A stretch of DNA of 21,134 nucleotides, taken from assembly GCA_002320595.1 (NCBI GenBank), contig DCKB01000055.1, forward strand, positions 10,153 through 31,286, given 5' to 3'. Below are positions 1 to 6,788 of the stretch, piece after piece (position 1 is the stretch's first letter; each line of letters opens with the position of its first letter). A model generated the notes under the pieces. The model saw nothing but the letters and a program-made list of their open reading frames with translations. It did no database searches and was not told where the DNA came from. A program made the position numbers and the translations under genes. Source of the DNA: Christensenella sp. UBA1685 (GTDB lineage Bacteria > Bacillota > Clostridia > Christensenellales > CAG-138).

Positions 1-51
1 CACCGCCCTTTCACGGCGGTAACAGGAGTTCGAGTCTCCTAGGGGTCACCA
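1..51 (+). tRNA. tRNA-Glu (TTC), 5' truncated by window edge
   Basis: Only the anticodon arm onward is inside the window. The anticodon stem CCGCC/GGCGG closes a 7-nt loop CTTTCAC, giving anticodon TTC at positions 10-12. A T-arm (AGGAG-TTCGAGT-CTCCT) and the 3' acceptor strand with encoded ACCA follow. It is the first visible member of a seven-gene tRNA cluster on the plus strand. Confidence 0.9.
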
Positions 52-85
52 CTTCCCTGTTCTTTGTTCGGGAAACGCTGTTTGT

Positions 86-162
86 GGGCCTTTAGCTCAG
101 TTGGTCAGAGCGGTCGGCTCATAACCGATTGGTCCGGGGTTCAAGTCCCTGAAGGCCCACCA
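86..162 (+). tRNA. tRNA with anticodon CAT (Ile2 or elongator Met)
   Basis: This is a complete 77-nt cloverleaf. The acceptor strands GGGCCTT/AAGGCCC pair perfectly, the anticodon loop is CTCATAA, and CCA is encoded. From memory its body (D-arm TAGCTCAGTTGG, CGGCTCATAACCG anticodon arm) resembles the Bacillus tRNA-Ile2 that reads AUA after lysidine modification. An elongator Met tRNA cannot be excluded from the anticodon alone. The C at position 34 would be the TilS target if it is Ile2. Confidence 0.9.
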
Positions 163-194
163 ATCGTTCGAACAACGGCAATGATGGTGAACGC

Positions 195-271
195 GGCCCG
201 GTAGTTCAGCTGGTTAGAATGCCAGCCTGTCACGCTGGAGGTCAGGGGTTCGAGCCCCCTCCGGGTCGCCA
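195..271 (+). tRNA. tRNA-Asp (GTC)
   Basis: This is a 77-nt cloverleaf with acceptor GGCCCGG paired to CCGGGTC (one G-T pair). The anticodon arm is CCAGC-CTGTCAC-GCTGG, giving GTC. The discriminator is G and CCA is encoded, both normal for bacterial tRNA-Asp. Confidence 0.95.
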
Positions 272-278
272 AATTTTC

Positions 279-354
279 GCCTCGGTAGCTCAGTTGGTAG
301 AGCAAGGGACTGAAAATCCCTGTGTCGGTGGTTCAAGTCCACTCTGAGGCACCA
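279..354 (+). tRNA. tRNA-Phe (GAA)
   Basis: This is a 76-nt cloverleaf with acceptor GCCTCGG/CTGAGGC. The anticodon loop CTGAAAA between AGGGA and TCCCT gives GAA. CCA is encoded. The AAA at positions 36-38 gives the A36-A37 context that MiaA modifies, and miaA lies in this same window. Confidence 0.95.
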
Positions 355-367
355 ATGTGCAGTGTTT

Positions 368-443
368 GCTGGTGTAGCTCAATTGGCAGAGCAGCTGATT
401 TGTAATCAGCAGGTTGCGGGTTCGAGTCCCATCACCAGCTCCA
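368..443 (+). tRNA. tRNA-Thr (TGT)
   Basis: This is a 76-nt cloverleaf with acceptor GCTGGTG/CACCAGC fully paired. The anticodon arm GCTGA-TTTGTAA-TCAGC gives TGT. The discriminator is T and CCA is encoded. Confidence 0.95.
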
Positions 444-465
444 TTGAAAAATAAATACTTGCCGT

Positions 466-550
<85 letters not shown>

Positions 551-556
551 AATTTC

Positions 557-643
557 GCGGGAATGGCGGAATTGGCAGACGCGCACGGTTCAGGTCCGTG
601 TGAGGGCGACTTCATGCAGGTTCAAGTCCTGTTTCCCGCACCA
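557..643 (+). tRNA. tRNA-Leu (CAG)
   Basis: This is an 87-nt class II tRNA with a long variable arm. The acceptor is GCGGGAA/TTCCCGC, the anticodon arm is CACGG-TTCAGGT-CCGTG (CAG), and CCA is encoded. It is the last gene of the cluster and is followed directly by the terminator. Confidence 0.95.
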
Positions 644-695
644 AATAGCGTGGTATTAGAGCATTTGATATGCCGGAAGACCACGCTATTTTTCT
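644..695 (+). terminator. intrinsic terminator of the tRNA operon
   Basis: The inverted repeat AATAGCGTGGT (644-654) / ACCACGCTATT (680-690) makes an 11-bp stem with a 25-nt loop, followed by a short T run. It begins one base after the tRNA-Leu CCA end. The loop is longer than usual for an intrinsic terminator. Confidence 0.75.
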
Positions 696-696
696 A

Positions 697-1048
697 TGTT
701 CATTTCAGATGGTTAAGCAGAAACTTTGCCGAAGAAAAAGCGTTAATGATGCTTACGGGCGGTCCGATTGCCAGCCTGATCTGGCCAGCAGCGCTGCTTG
801 TCATCCATAAGTTCGTTTACGCCAGTGAAATCATTACGTTCATGTTTTGCTGCAGTTTTCCTCAGTTCGTTCTCACCACAATTCCAATGCGCTATCCGGC
901 TTGCCTGTTTGATATTTCAGTCAGCGATGGGATGCAAATCCTGCGCATACTGAAAAAAGCGAGTAAGATTATACGTTCGAAGGAAAAGCTCCGAAAAGGC
1001 ATATTGCCATTCGGAGCCTTCACGCTGGAAAACTATCTTATCTTTTGA
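697..1048 (+). pseudogene. probable C-terminal remnant of an M50-type membrane metallopeptidase
   Basis: An open frame continues out of the tRNA-Leu gene. From about 697 it reads like protein: a GGPIASL segment, a hydrophobic stretch, then PMRYPACLF and SDGMQILRIL. The GGP-helix and the IPMRY...SDG patterns resemble the C-terminal half of small M50 (site-2 protease-like) peptidases, in which SDG replaces the LDG zinc-ligand loop. The HExxH half is absent, because the upstream part of the frame is tRNA and terminator sequence. The first in-frame ATG is at 746 and has only a weak ribosome site. The last residues run through the cadA terminator and overlap cadA by 11 nt, so the true remnant probably ends near 970. 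The family match is recalled, not computed. It could instead be chance open frame. Confidence 0.35.
981..1018 (-). terminator. intrinsic terminator of the metal-efflux operon
   Basis: On the minus strand the stem GCTCCGAA/TTCGGAGC is extended by an inner GGCAATATGCC self-complementary part and is followed by TTTTCCTT. It lies about 20 nt past the stop codon of the P-type ATPase. Confidence 0.8.
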
Positions 1049-2990
1049 TCCGCATTGCACGCATGGCGTTTAAGACTGCAATCACCATGACGCCAACGTC
1101 AGCAAAGATTGCAGTCCACATGCTTGCATCACCTGTGGCGCCAAGAATGAGACAGACCAGCTTCACGGCAAGCGCAAAAATAATGTTCTGCCGCACAATT
1201 TTCAGCGTATTCGCCGAAATCTTCATGGCGAGCGCAATTTTACATGGGTTGTCATCCATCAGCACCACATCCGCAGCTTCAATTGCCGCATCTGATCCCA
1301 AAGCTCCCATAGCAATCCCAATGTCCGCGCGGGACAGCACCGGGGCATCATTGATACCATCGCCCACAAAAGCCAATTTTTCTCGCTGCCCCTTTTCAGC
1401 AAGCAATACTTCCACTTCATTGACCTTGTCTACCGGAAGCAACTCACTGTGCGTTCTGTCAATACCGATCTCCCCTGCTACTCTTTCGGCGGTTTGTTTG
1501 GTGTCTCCCGTAAGCATCACAGTTTGCTTTATGCCGAGTTTTTTGAGCTCGGCTATCGCAGCCTTTGAGGAATCCTTTACCATGTCGGAAATCGTGATGC
1601 AGCCTGCGTATTTGCCGTCAACACAAGCATAAACCGCTGTCCCTTCATCATTATGTTCTTCTGAAATCGCAACGCCTGCTTTTTTCATCAGCTTTTCATT
1701 TCCGGCATATACGCTATGTCCATCGACGATTGCTTGAACCCCATGCCCGGCAGTCTCTTCAATCCCATTGACCCTGTCAAGGTCAATTTTGTCGCCATAG
1801 GCTTTTTTCAGGCTCAGGCTGATCGGATGGCTTGATGCGCTTTCCGCATAGGCACAATAGTGCAACAATTCTTCACCGGAAAACCCGGCAGCCGGATGAA
1901 TTCCATTTACCTCAAATACGCCTTTTGTCAGCGTGCCCGTTTTGTCAAACACAACATATTTCGTATCGGCAAGGGTTTCAAGGTAATTGGAACCCTTAAC
2001 CAAAATTCCGTTTTTGGATGCACAACCAATTCCCGCAAAAAAGCTGAGTGGGATGGAGACCACAAGTGCACAGGGGCAGCTGATTACAAGAAAAGTAAGC
2101 GCACGCACAACCCATATCTGCCAATCAGGCGTAAGCCCCATCAACAAGCGCGCCACAGGTGGCAGTATTGCAAGTGCAAGTGCGCTGTAGCATACGGCAG
2201 GCGTATAATATTTTGCAAACTTCGTAATGAAGTTCTCAGAACGCGATTTTTTCATACTTGAGTTTTCAACCAGGTCTAGGATCTTGGAAACGGTCGAATC
2301 CCCAAATTCCTTCGTAGTCCGTACCCGGATCGCGCCGGACATATTGATGCATCCGCTAATCACCTCATCTCCGGTTTTCGCATCTTTGGGGACGCTCTCT
2401 CCGGTCAAAGCGCTCGTGTTAAGCGTGGTACTGCCTTCCGCAATCACGCCGTCAATCGGAATCTTTTCACCAGGGTTCACAAAAATTTCGGTGCCAACCT
2501 CCACATCTTCCGGGTCAACCTTTTCAATTTTTCCATTTATGATGATGTTCGCATAATCCGGCCGGATATCCATAAGGGCGGCAATATTTTTGCGGCTTTT
2601 TCCAACGGCAACGCTTTGGAACAGCTCCCCGATCTGATAGAACAGCATAACAGCAACGCTTTCTTTAAAATCGCCAAGCAGCATTGCGCCGACCGTTGCC
2701 ACCGCCATCAAAAAATTCTCGTCAAACATCTGTCGGTTTAAAATACCTCTGGCTGCCTTTTTCAGGATATCGTATCCAATAATCAGATACGGGATAAGAT
2801 ATAGCGCTGTTTGAACATACAGGTTGGTTTCAATGCTGGCACAGAAGATCGCAACCGCGACAAGAAGAATCATAGCTGCAATAATTCTGTAAAGCACCTG
2901 CTTTTGTTTTGCTGTCATCTTACTAAAACCGTCCCTCCACAATGAACTGAAATCACGTTGTTGCTTCCGTGTTACAAAAGGATCGTGCAA
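1038..2990 (-). CDS. cadA: Zn/Cd-exporting P1B-type ATPase (CadA/ZntA type) lacking an N-terminal HMA domain
   Basis: This is a membrane pump that exports Zn(II), Cd(II) or Pb(II) using ATP. In the 650-residue reading, TGES (196-199) is the actuator motif, CPC (305-307) is the intramembrane metal site, and DKTGT (349-353) carries the phosphorylated Asp. HP (388-389) and GDGINDAP (543-550) complete the nucleotide-binding part. The last helix has ADVGVMVIAVLNAMR; its Asp (D631) matches the Asp specific to Zn/Cd pumps rather than Cu pumps. The protein has no HMA domain of its own; that domain is the separate upstream gene. The start is uncertain. TTG at 2990 overlaps the HMA gene by 19 nt, but GGAG sits only about 1 nt before it. 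ATG at 2918 (residue 25, MTAKQKQV) follows GGAGG by about 15 nt and begins just before the first membrane helix. Confidence 0.93.
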   Translation of the reverse strand: MHDPFVTRKQQRDFSSLWRDGFSKMTAKQKQVLYRIIAAMILLVAVAIFCASIETNLYVQTALYLIPYLIIGYDILKKAARGILNRQMFDENFLMAVATVGAMLLGDFKESVAVMLFYQIGELFQSVAVGKSRKNIAALMDIRPDYANIIINGKIEKVDPEDVEVGTEIFVNPGEKIPIDGVIAEGSTTLNTSALTGESVPKDAKTGDEVISGCINMSGAIRVRTTKEFGDSTVSKILDLVENSSMKKSRSENFITKFAKYYTPAVCYSALALAILPPVARLLMGLTPDWQIWVVRALTFLVISCPCALVVSIPLSFFAGIGCASKNGILVKGSNYLETLADTKYVVFDKTGTLTKGVFEVNGIHPAAGFSGEELLHYCAYAESASSHPISLSLKKAYGDKIDLDRVNGIEETAGHGVQAIVDGHSVYAGNEKLMKKAGVAISEEHNDEGTAVYACVDGKYAGCITISDMVKDSSKAAIAELKKLGIKQTVMLTGDTKQTAERVAGEIGIDRTHSELLPVDKVNEVEVLLAEKGQREKLAFVGDGINDAPVLSRADIGIAMGALGSDAAIEAADVVLMDDNPCKIALAMKISANTLKIVRQNIIFALAVKLVCLILGATGDASMWTAIFADVGVMVIAVLNAMRAMRIKR

Positions 2991-3190
2991 TCTCCTTCAA
3001 CTTTTTTGCAGCTCCGTAAAGCTTCCTGCATTACGGAATTAGCATTTACGCCATCCTGAAATTCAACCCTCAGTTTCAGCGTCATAAAGCTAAGGACGGC
3101 ATCCTTAACGCCCGGCGTTGCCTTCACAGCTTCCTCCATTTTTGCGGCACAGTTTGCACAATCCACTTCCACATCATAGATTTTTCTCAT
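2972..3190 (-). CDS. free-standing HMA heavy-metal-binding protein
   Basis: This 72-residue protein is a single ferredoxin-like HMA (MerP/CopZ-like) domain. The metal-binding loop is VDCANCAAKM with C11 and C14; the usual GMTCxxC is replaced by VDCANC. The start ATG at 3190 has GGAGG 7 nt upstream. The gene lies 34 nt after the arsR-family gene and overlaps the ATPase frame, so it should be co-translated with the ATPase. By position it most likely supplies the metal-binding domain that the ATPase lacks, either as a docking subunit or as a cytosolic metallochaperone. That role is inferred. Confidence 0.85.
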   Translation of the reverse strand: MRKIYDVEVDCANCAAKMEEAVKATPGVKDAVLSFMTLKLRVEFQDGVNANSVMQEALRSCKKVEGDCTILL

Positions 3191-3224
3191 TTTCTTTCCT
3201 CCTACTCCCCCGTCTCCTAACCTT

Positions 3225-3599
3225 TTATTCCTCCACGTGCTCCATGCCCATGCTGAGCATAGTCCTCACGTGATCGTCATCCAACATATAAAAGATGATT
3301 TTGCCCTCCCGCCGGAACTTAACCAGCTTCGCATCTTTAAGAATTTTAAGCTGATGGCTTACGGCAGACTGGCTGATGTTAACAAGCTGAGCTAAATCTC
3401 CAACACAAAGATCGCTTTCAAAAAGCGCATAAAGAATTTTGATCCGCGTAGAATCTCCAAATACTTTAAACAGTTCAGCCAGCTCATAAAGATATTCATC
3501 TGCGGGCTGACGCTCCAGCACGCGTTTTACAACATCCTCATGCGCAGCCAAAAAATCGCCTGTTCCTTCTGGAGATATCGCTTTGGTTTTGCTTTCCAT
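3225..3599 (-). CDS. ArsR/SmtB-family zinc/cadmium-sensing repressor (CzrA/SmtB type)
   Basis: This 124-residue winged-helix repressor would release DNA on binding Zn or Cd. The recognition helix region is ISQSAVSHQLKILKDAKLV, and the wing is KFRREGKIIFYML. The C-terminal helix holds D108-x-H110 and H121-x-x-E124, with exactly the spacing of the SmtB alpha-5 zinc site (D104, H106, H117, E120). Helix 3 has only one Cys (C65, DLCVGD) where CadC has CVC, so the alpha-5 site is the likely sensor. The frame stays open upstream to 3659, but the ATG at 3599 has AAGGAGG 8 nt before it and fits the family length. It is the first gene of the operon and is followed by the HMA gene and cadA. Confidence 0.9.
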   Translation of the reverse strand: MESKTKAISPEGTGDFLAAHEDVVKRVLERQPADEYLYELAELFKVFGDSTRIKILYALFESDLCVGDLAQLVNISQSAVSHQLKILKDAKLVKFRREGKIIFYMLDDDHVRTMLSMGMEHVEE

Positions 3600-3616
3600 A
3601 ATCAGGCCCTCCTTTT

Positions 3617-3646
3617 CATATAAACATATTATCAATTGTTCATATA
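3617..3646 (-). promoter_or_regulatory. candidate ArsR-family operator
   Basis: An imperfect palindrome, CATATAAACA (3617-3626) and TGTTCATATA (3637-3646), matches at 8 of 10 paired positions. It lies between the -10 box and the ribosome-binding site of the arsR-family gene. The TGAACA/TGTTYA core resembles known SmtB/CzrA operators, though the arms are further apart (10 nt) than in the classical 12-2-12 site. Binding would block the operon's own promoter. Confidence 0.55.
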
Positions 3647-3648
3647 TG

Positions 3649-3676
3649 ATTATATTCAAGTATATCTATTTGTCAA
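3649..3676 (-). promoter_or_regulatory. promoter of the metal-efflux operon
   Basis: On the minus strand a perfect -35 TTGACA (3671-3676) and a perfect -10 TATAAT (3649-3654) are separated by 16 nt. This is a very strong housekeeping promoter, consistent with tight repression by the adjacent operator. Confidence 0.85.
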
Positions 3677-3754
3677 CCCTGAAGTACAAAAATCTCACCC
3701 CTCATCGCAATGCTGAATTACAAAATCTTATGCTTCCACGATCCACAAAAATTT

Positions 3755-3762
3755 GCTATAAT
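3755..3762 (+). promoter_or_regulatory. extended -10 promoter of the deoxyribosyltransferase-like gene
   Basis: TGC-TATAAT is an extended -10 element about 70 nt before the start codon. No good -35 is present at the right distance, which is tolerable for an extended -10 promoter. Confidence 0.5.
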
Positions 3763-3833
3763 TACATTGCTTGCTATTTATTTTGCAGAAAGGCTGCAAA
3801 CCATTTTGCGGCTTTTCTTTGGAGGTATACATT

Positions 3834-4220
3834 ATGCGGTTTTATGTTTCAGGCGGTCCGGAAAATGCGCAACGCGTTGCGGAAATCAACGAAGCGCTTG
3901 CACACAATGGACATATCATCACAGCGCCCTCTGTGATGGCGGGAACCGGTTATGATGCTTTGTTTGAAGCCGCATATAAGAAGGTTTTTTCTGTGACCGA
4001 TGCGGATTTCGTTCTACTGCTTCTGCCCGGAAGCTATGAGACCCATGTTGAGCTTGGGCTGGCGCTTGCGAGCAGAAACAATAAGCGCATTGTGCTATGG
4101 TCGGAAACAGGCAATGAATATGCGGATGGAGCAGCCGCATGTGCTTTTTATCACCATACAGCCGTGGAGCGGCGCAGCGGTTCCTTTGAGGAATTGCTTG
4201 AAATGCTGCTCTCCTTATGA
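3834..4220 (+). CDS. nucleoside 2-deoxyribosyltransferase-like protein
   Basis: This 128-residue Rossmann-like protein begins MRFYVSGGPENA and has a conserved second half ADFVLLLLPGSYETHVELGLALAS. The D-x(n)-LLPG-S-x-x-T-x-x-E-x-G-x-A pattern is typical of nucleoside 2-deoxyribosyltransferase-like domains. In the true enzymes the Glu is the nucleophile that attacks the deoxyribose C1'. Several related families have no shown activity, so the substrate is unknown. The ATG at 3834 has GGAGG 8 nt upstream; the frame is open further upstream, but without a ribosome site. It stands alone, divergent from the metal operon, and I see no terminator after it. The next gene converges on it from the minus strand. 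Confidence 0.6.
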   Translation: MRFYVSGGPENAQRVAEINEALAHNGHIITAPSVMAGTGYDALFEAAYKKVFSVTDADFVLLLLPGSYETHVELGLALASRNNKRIVLWSETGNEYADGAAACAFYHHTAVERRSGSFEELLEMLLSL

Positions 4221-4375
4221 GCGATGCTGTCCCCCCTCCTGTAATTTTGCACTCCTTTTCTTTCACCTAGCCAATGCTTCATGCTCTGCCATGATGGTGA
4301 TTTTTAGATTTTGGGTGTTGGGTTCACTGGCTCTTTAAATACGGTACCTACCCGCTATAAATTATGGAAAAGCAT

Positions 4376-4411
4376 CAAAAAGGCGTGGAATTCATTTCTT
4401 ACTTCCACGCC
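4376..4411 (-). terminator. intrinsic terminator of the threonine aldolase/aminotransferase unit
   Basis: GGCGTGGAA (4382-4390) and TTCCACGCC (4403-4411) make a 9-bp perfect stem with a 12-nt loop. On the minus strand it is followed by TTTTTG. It lies 20 nt past the aminotransferase stop. Bases 4221-4375 to its left hold nothing I can identify. Confidence 0.85.
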
Positions 4412-4431
4412 CAACGTTGTTTTACACCGTA

Positions 4432-5591
4432 TCAGCGTTTTCCAAAGACCGCCATTTTTTCAACACGATCAAAGGCCTCCGCCAGCTTATCTACACCGAC
4501 AGTGCATGCCATGCGAAGATATCCCTCCCCGCATTTTCCAAAGGAATTTCCCGGAATCGTAAGAACATGTGCCTCACGCAGGATTACGTCTGCTGCTTGT
4601 GCAGAAGTTAAGCCCGTCGCTTTGATGCTTGGAAACACATAAAATGTTCCCTTTGGGGGGTAAAGTACAGACATGTTGCGGATCCCATTAATGCGTTCAG
4701 CGGCATAGTAAACGCGGCGGCGGTATTCTTCAATGAGTGCCGGCTGGATTGCCTTACGGTTACGCAACGCAAAGATTGCGCCGCGCTGTGAAATGGAAGG
4801 CGCCGTAAAGACAACGTTTTCGTTAATGGTACGGATCGTATCCACAATTTCCGGATCCGCAACAATGTTCCCGAGGCGCCATCCCGTCATCGTAAAGTTC
4901 TTGGAGAAACTATTGATGGTGATGGTATGCTCCCGCATCCCGGGAAGGCTTGCAAAAGGCACAAACGGAGTTTGGAAGCTGAACGCCGTGTAAATATCAT
5001 CCGCCACTACGACAAGGTCGTGCTCTTTCACGATCTCCGCAATTTTTTGCATGGTCTCAAGCGATAAGCAACTCCCCGTCGGATTGCTCGGCGAATTAAG
5101 AATCAACGCTTTGGTTTTTGGGGTAATCGCAGCAACGAGCCGCTCGATGTTGATCTGGAAGTCCTCTTCCTCATAAGTAGGCAATTCACGCGCGAAAGCT
5201 GCACTTGCTGAATATATGGCGTGAATAACGGAGCCTGAATCAAAACCTCATCGCCGTCGTTCAGAATCGCTTCCATGATCAGATGCATCGCAATGCACCC
5301 GCTCGTGGTAACAAAGATTTCCTCGTCCGAAACCTTCATTCCATATTCTTCGTCATAGAACTTTGCAATCTCTGCGCGCAGTTCGGGATCGCCGCGCACG
5401 TCCGTATATTTCGTGTAGCCGCGCTTGGCGTCTGCAAACGCCGCATCAATAATCCGTTCATCCGTGATCAGATCCGGGTCGCCGAGACAAAGGTTAATCA
5501 AATCATCGAAGCTATGCGTTAGATCCATTGCTTTCCCCATCGGCGTTGCAATGTCCTTGCAATAGCGCTTCGATAAAAAACGATTCTTCAT
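4432..5591 (-). pseudogene. class I/II PLP aminotransferase (aspartate aminotransferase-like), frameshifted
   Basis: Two overlapping minus-strand frames together make one fold-type I aminotransferase. The first starts at ATG 5591 (GGAGG about 4 nt upstream). It encodes MKNRFLSKRYCKDIATP, the INLCLGDPDLITD segment, GYTKYTDVRGDPELR and VTTSGCIAMHLIMEAIL, and ends its homology at APLFTPYIQQVQL. The second frame picks up at ELPTYEEEDFQINIERL. It contains NSPSNPTG and SFSKNFTMTGWRLG, whose Lys is the PLP-binding lysine, and runs to the stop at 4432. The frame change lies at about 5187-5203. The joined protein would be about 386 residues. Around the junction it looks several residues shorter than relatives, as if about 10 nt were lost. 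All catalytic motifs are present, so this may be recent decay or a sequencing error. The gene follows the threonine aldolase by 34 nt. The substrate is not determined. Confidence 0.8.
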
Positions 5592-5625
5592 GTATCCTCC
5601 AAAACGTGGAATTGCTGCGCTGCTT

Positions 5626-6654
5626 TTATTCAGACAGTACCGTTTGCAGTGCAGCCACAGTATGTTCCACATCCTTGCGTGACACGCCATGGTTTGTTAC
5701 AAAACGGAACTCTCCCCCTTCATATCCGCCAATCAATACTCCATGCTCCCGCATGCGTTCCGGCAAGGCCTCCAAAAAGGGAAGTTCCCGGTCGATCTTG
5801 CAAAAGACCATATTGATTTCTACGCTGTCGAGATCAAGCGTAATTCCGGGGACATTCTGCAGCAGCGATGCCATATAGCGGGCGTTTTCATGATCAACGT
5901 GCAGACGCTCCGGCATTTTTTCAAGTGCAAGCAGCCCTGCTGCCGCAAGGATACCGTTTTGCCGCATACCGCCGCCCAGCATCTTGCGGTACCGCCTTGC
6001 GCGCTCTACCATCTCTCGGCTTCCTGCAAACACAGCCCCGACGGGAGCGCAGAGGCCCTTGGAAAGGCAGCAGGTCAACGTGTCGGTGTACTGCGTCAAT
6101 TCCTTTACATCCACGCCAAGCGCAACCGCTGCATTAAATATGCGTGCACCGTCGAGATGCACGGGGATGCCATGCGCATGCGCAAGCGTATAGATTTCCC
6201 GCATAGTGTCCAGCGGAACAACGCGGCCGTTTGCAAGTGCGTTTTCCATGCAGACGAGCGCTGTACGAGGCTCATGGATATCGTCAGGCCGAATCGCCGC
6301 TTCAATACGTGCCGGGACGGGCAACCCGTTTTCATAAGGGATCTGACGGATGTTCGCGCCGGAAAGCACCGCTGCCGCACCGACCTCATGCATTACGATA
6401 TGGCATTCCGCACCTGCGATCACCTCGTCACCGCGCCGGGTGTTGCACATCAGCGCAAGCTGGTTTCCCATCGTTCCGGAAGTAATAAACAACGCAGCTT
6501 CAAAGCCGAGGAGCTCGGCTGCACGTGCCTCCAAACGGTTGGTGGTCGGGTCATCCTGATATACATCATCTCCGACCTCTGCACTTGCCATCGCAGCACG
6601 CATCTCCAATGTTGGCTTCGTTACCGTATCGCTCCTCATATCAATCCAGTCCAT
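5626..6654 (-). CDS. ltaE: low-specificity L-threonine aldolase
   Basis: This PLP enzyme cleaves L-threonine and L-allo-threonine to glycine and acetaldehyde. In the 342-residue reading it begins MDWIDMRSDTVTKPT, the conserved RSDTVTKPT opening of the family. It then shows GDDVYQDDPTTNRLE, FITSGTMGNQLAL, HLDGARI (with the Asp that contacts the PLP nitrogen) and CCLSKGLCAPVGA, whose Lys near position 199 binds PLP. The ATG at 6654 has GAGGAG 7 nt upstream and matches the usual family start. An upstream ATG at 6678 (AAGGA 7 nt before it) is also possible and adds 8 residues. It is the first gene of a two-gene unit with the frameshifted aminotransferase and has its own promoter at 6699-6727. Confidence 0.93.
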   Translation of the reverse strand: MDWIDMRSDTVTKPTLEMRAAMASAEVGDDVYQDDPTTNRLEARAAELLGFEAALFITSGTMGNQLALMCNTRRGDEVIAGAECHIVMHEVGAAAVLSGANIRQIPYENGLPVPARIEAAIRPDDIHEPRTALVCMENALANGRVVPLDTMREIYTLAHAHGIPVHLDGARIFNAAVALGVDVKELTQYTDTLTCCLSKGLCAPVGAVFAGSREMVERARRYRKMLGGGMRQNGILAAAGLLALEKMPERLHVDHENARYMASLLQNVPGITLDLDSVEINMVFCKIDRELPFLEALPERMREHGVLIGGYEGGEFRFVTNHGVSRKDVEHTVAALQTVLSE

Positions 6655-6698
6655 TGCGTTTCTCCTCTCTGTCTCCATTCGACATCCTTTTATTGTGA

Positions 6699-6727
6699 AT
6701 GGTAACGCGTTATAAAGGCTTCGTCAA
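6699..6727 (-). promoter_or_regulatory. promoter of ltaE
   Basis: On the minus strand, -35 TTGACG (6722-6727) and -10 TACCAT (6699-6704) are 17 nt apart. The inferred transcription start is near 6692, upstream of both candidate start codons. Confidence 0.55.
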
Positions 6728-6754
6728 TACAAATTTCTTGTTTTAGAGGTTTTA

Positions 6755-6763
6755 TGATATAAT
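6755..6763 (+). promoter_or_regulatory. extended -10 promoter of the tyrosine recombinase
   Basis: TGA-TATAAT is an extended -10 box without a recognisable -35. The predicted transcription start falls near 6770. That rules against the ATG at 6768 and supports the ATG at 6789 as the real start. Confidence 0.55.
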
Positions 6764-6788
6764 TAAAATGAAAAGAAAGGTGGTATTT

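Noticed and set aside
5689..6705. Long plus-strand open frame of 338 codons
   Set aside because: It is antisense to the clearly recognisable threonine aldolase, has no protein-like motifs and no ribosome site.
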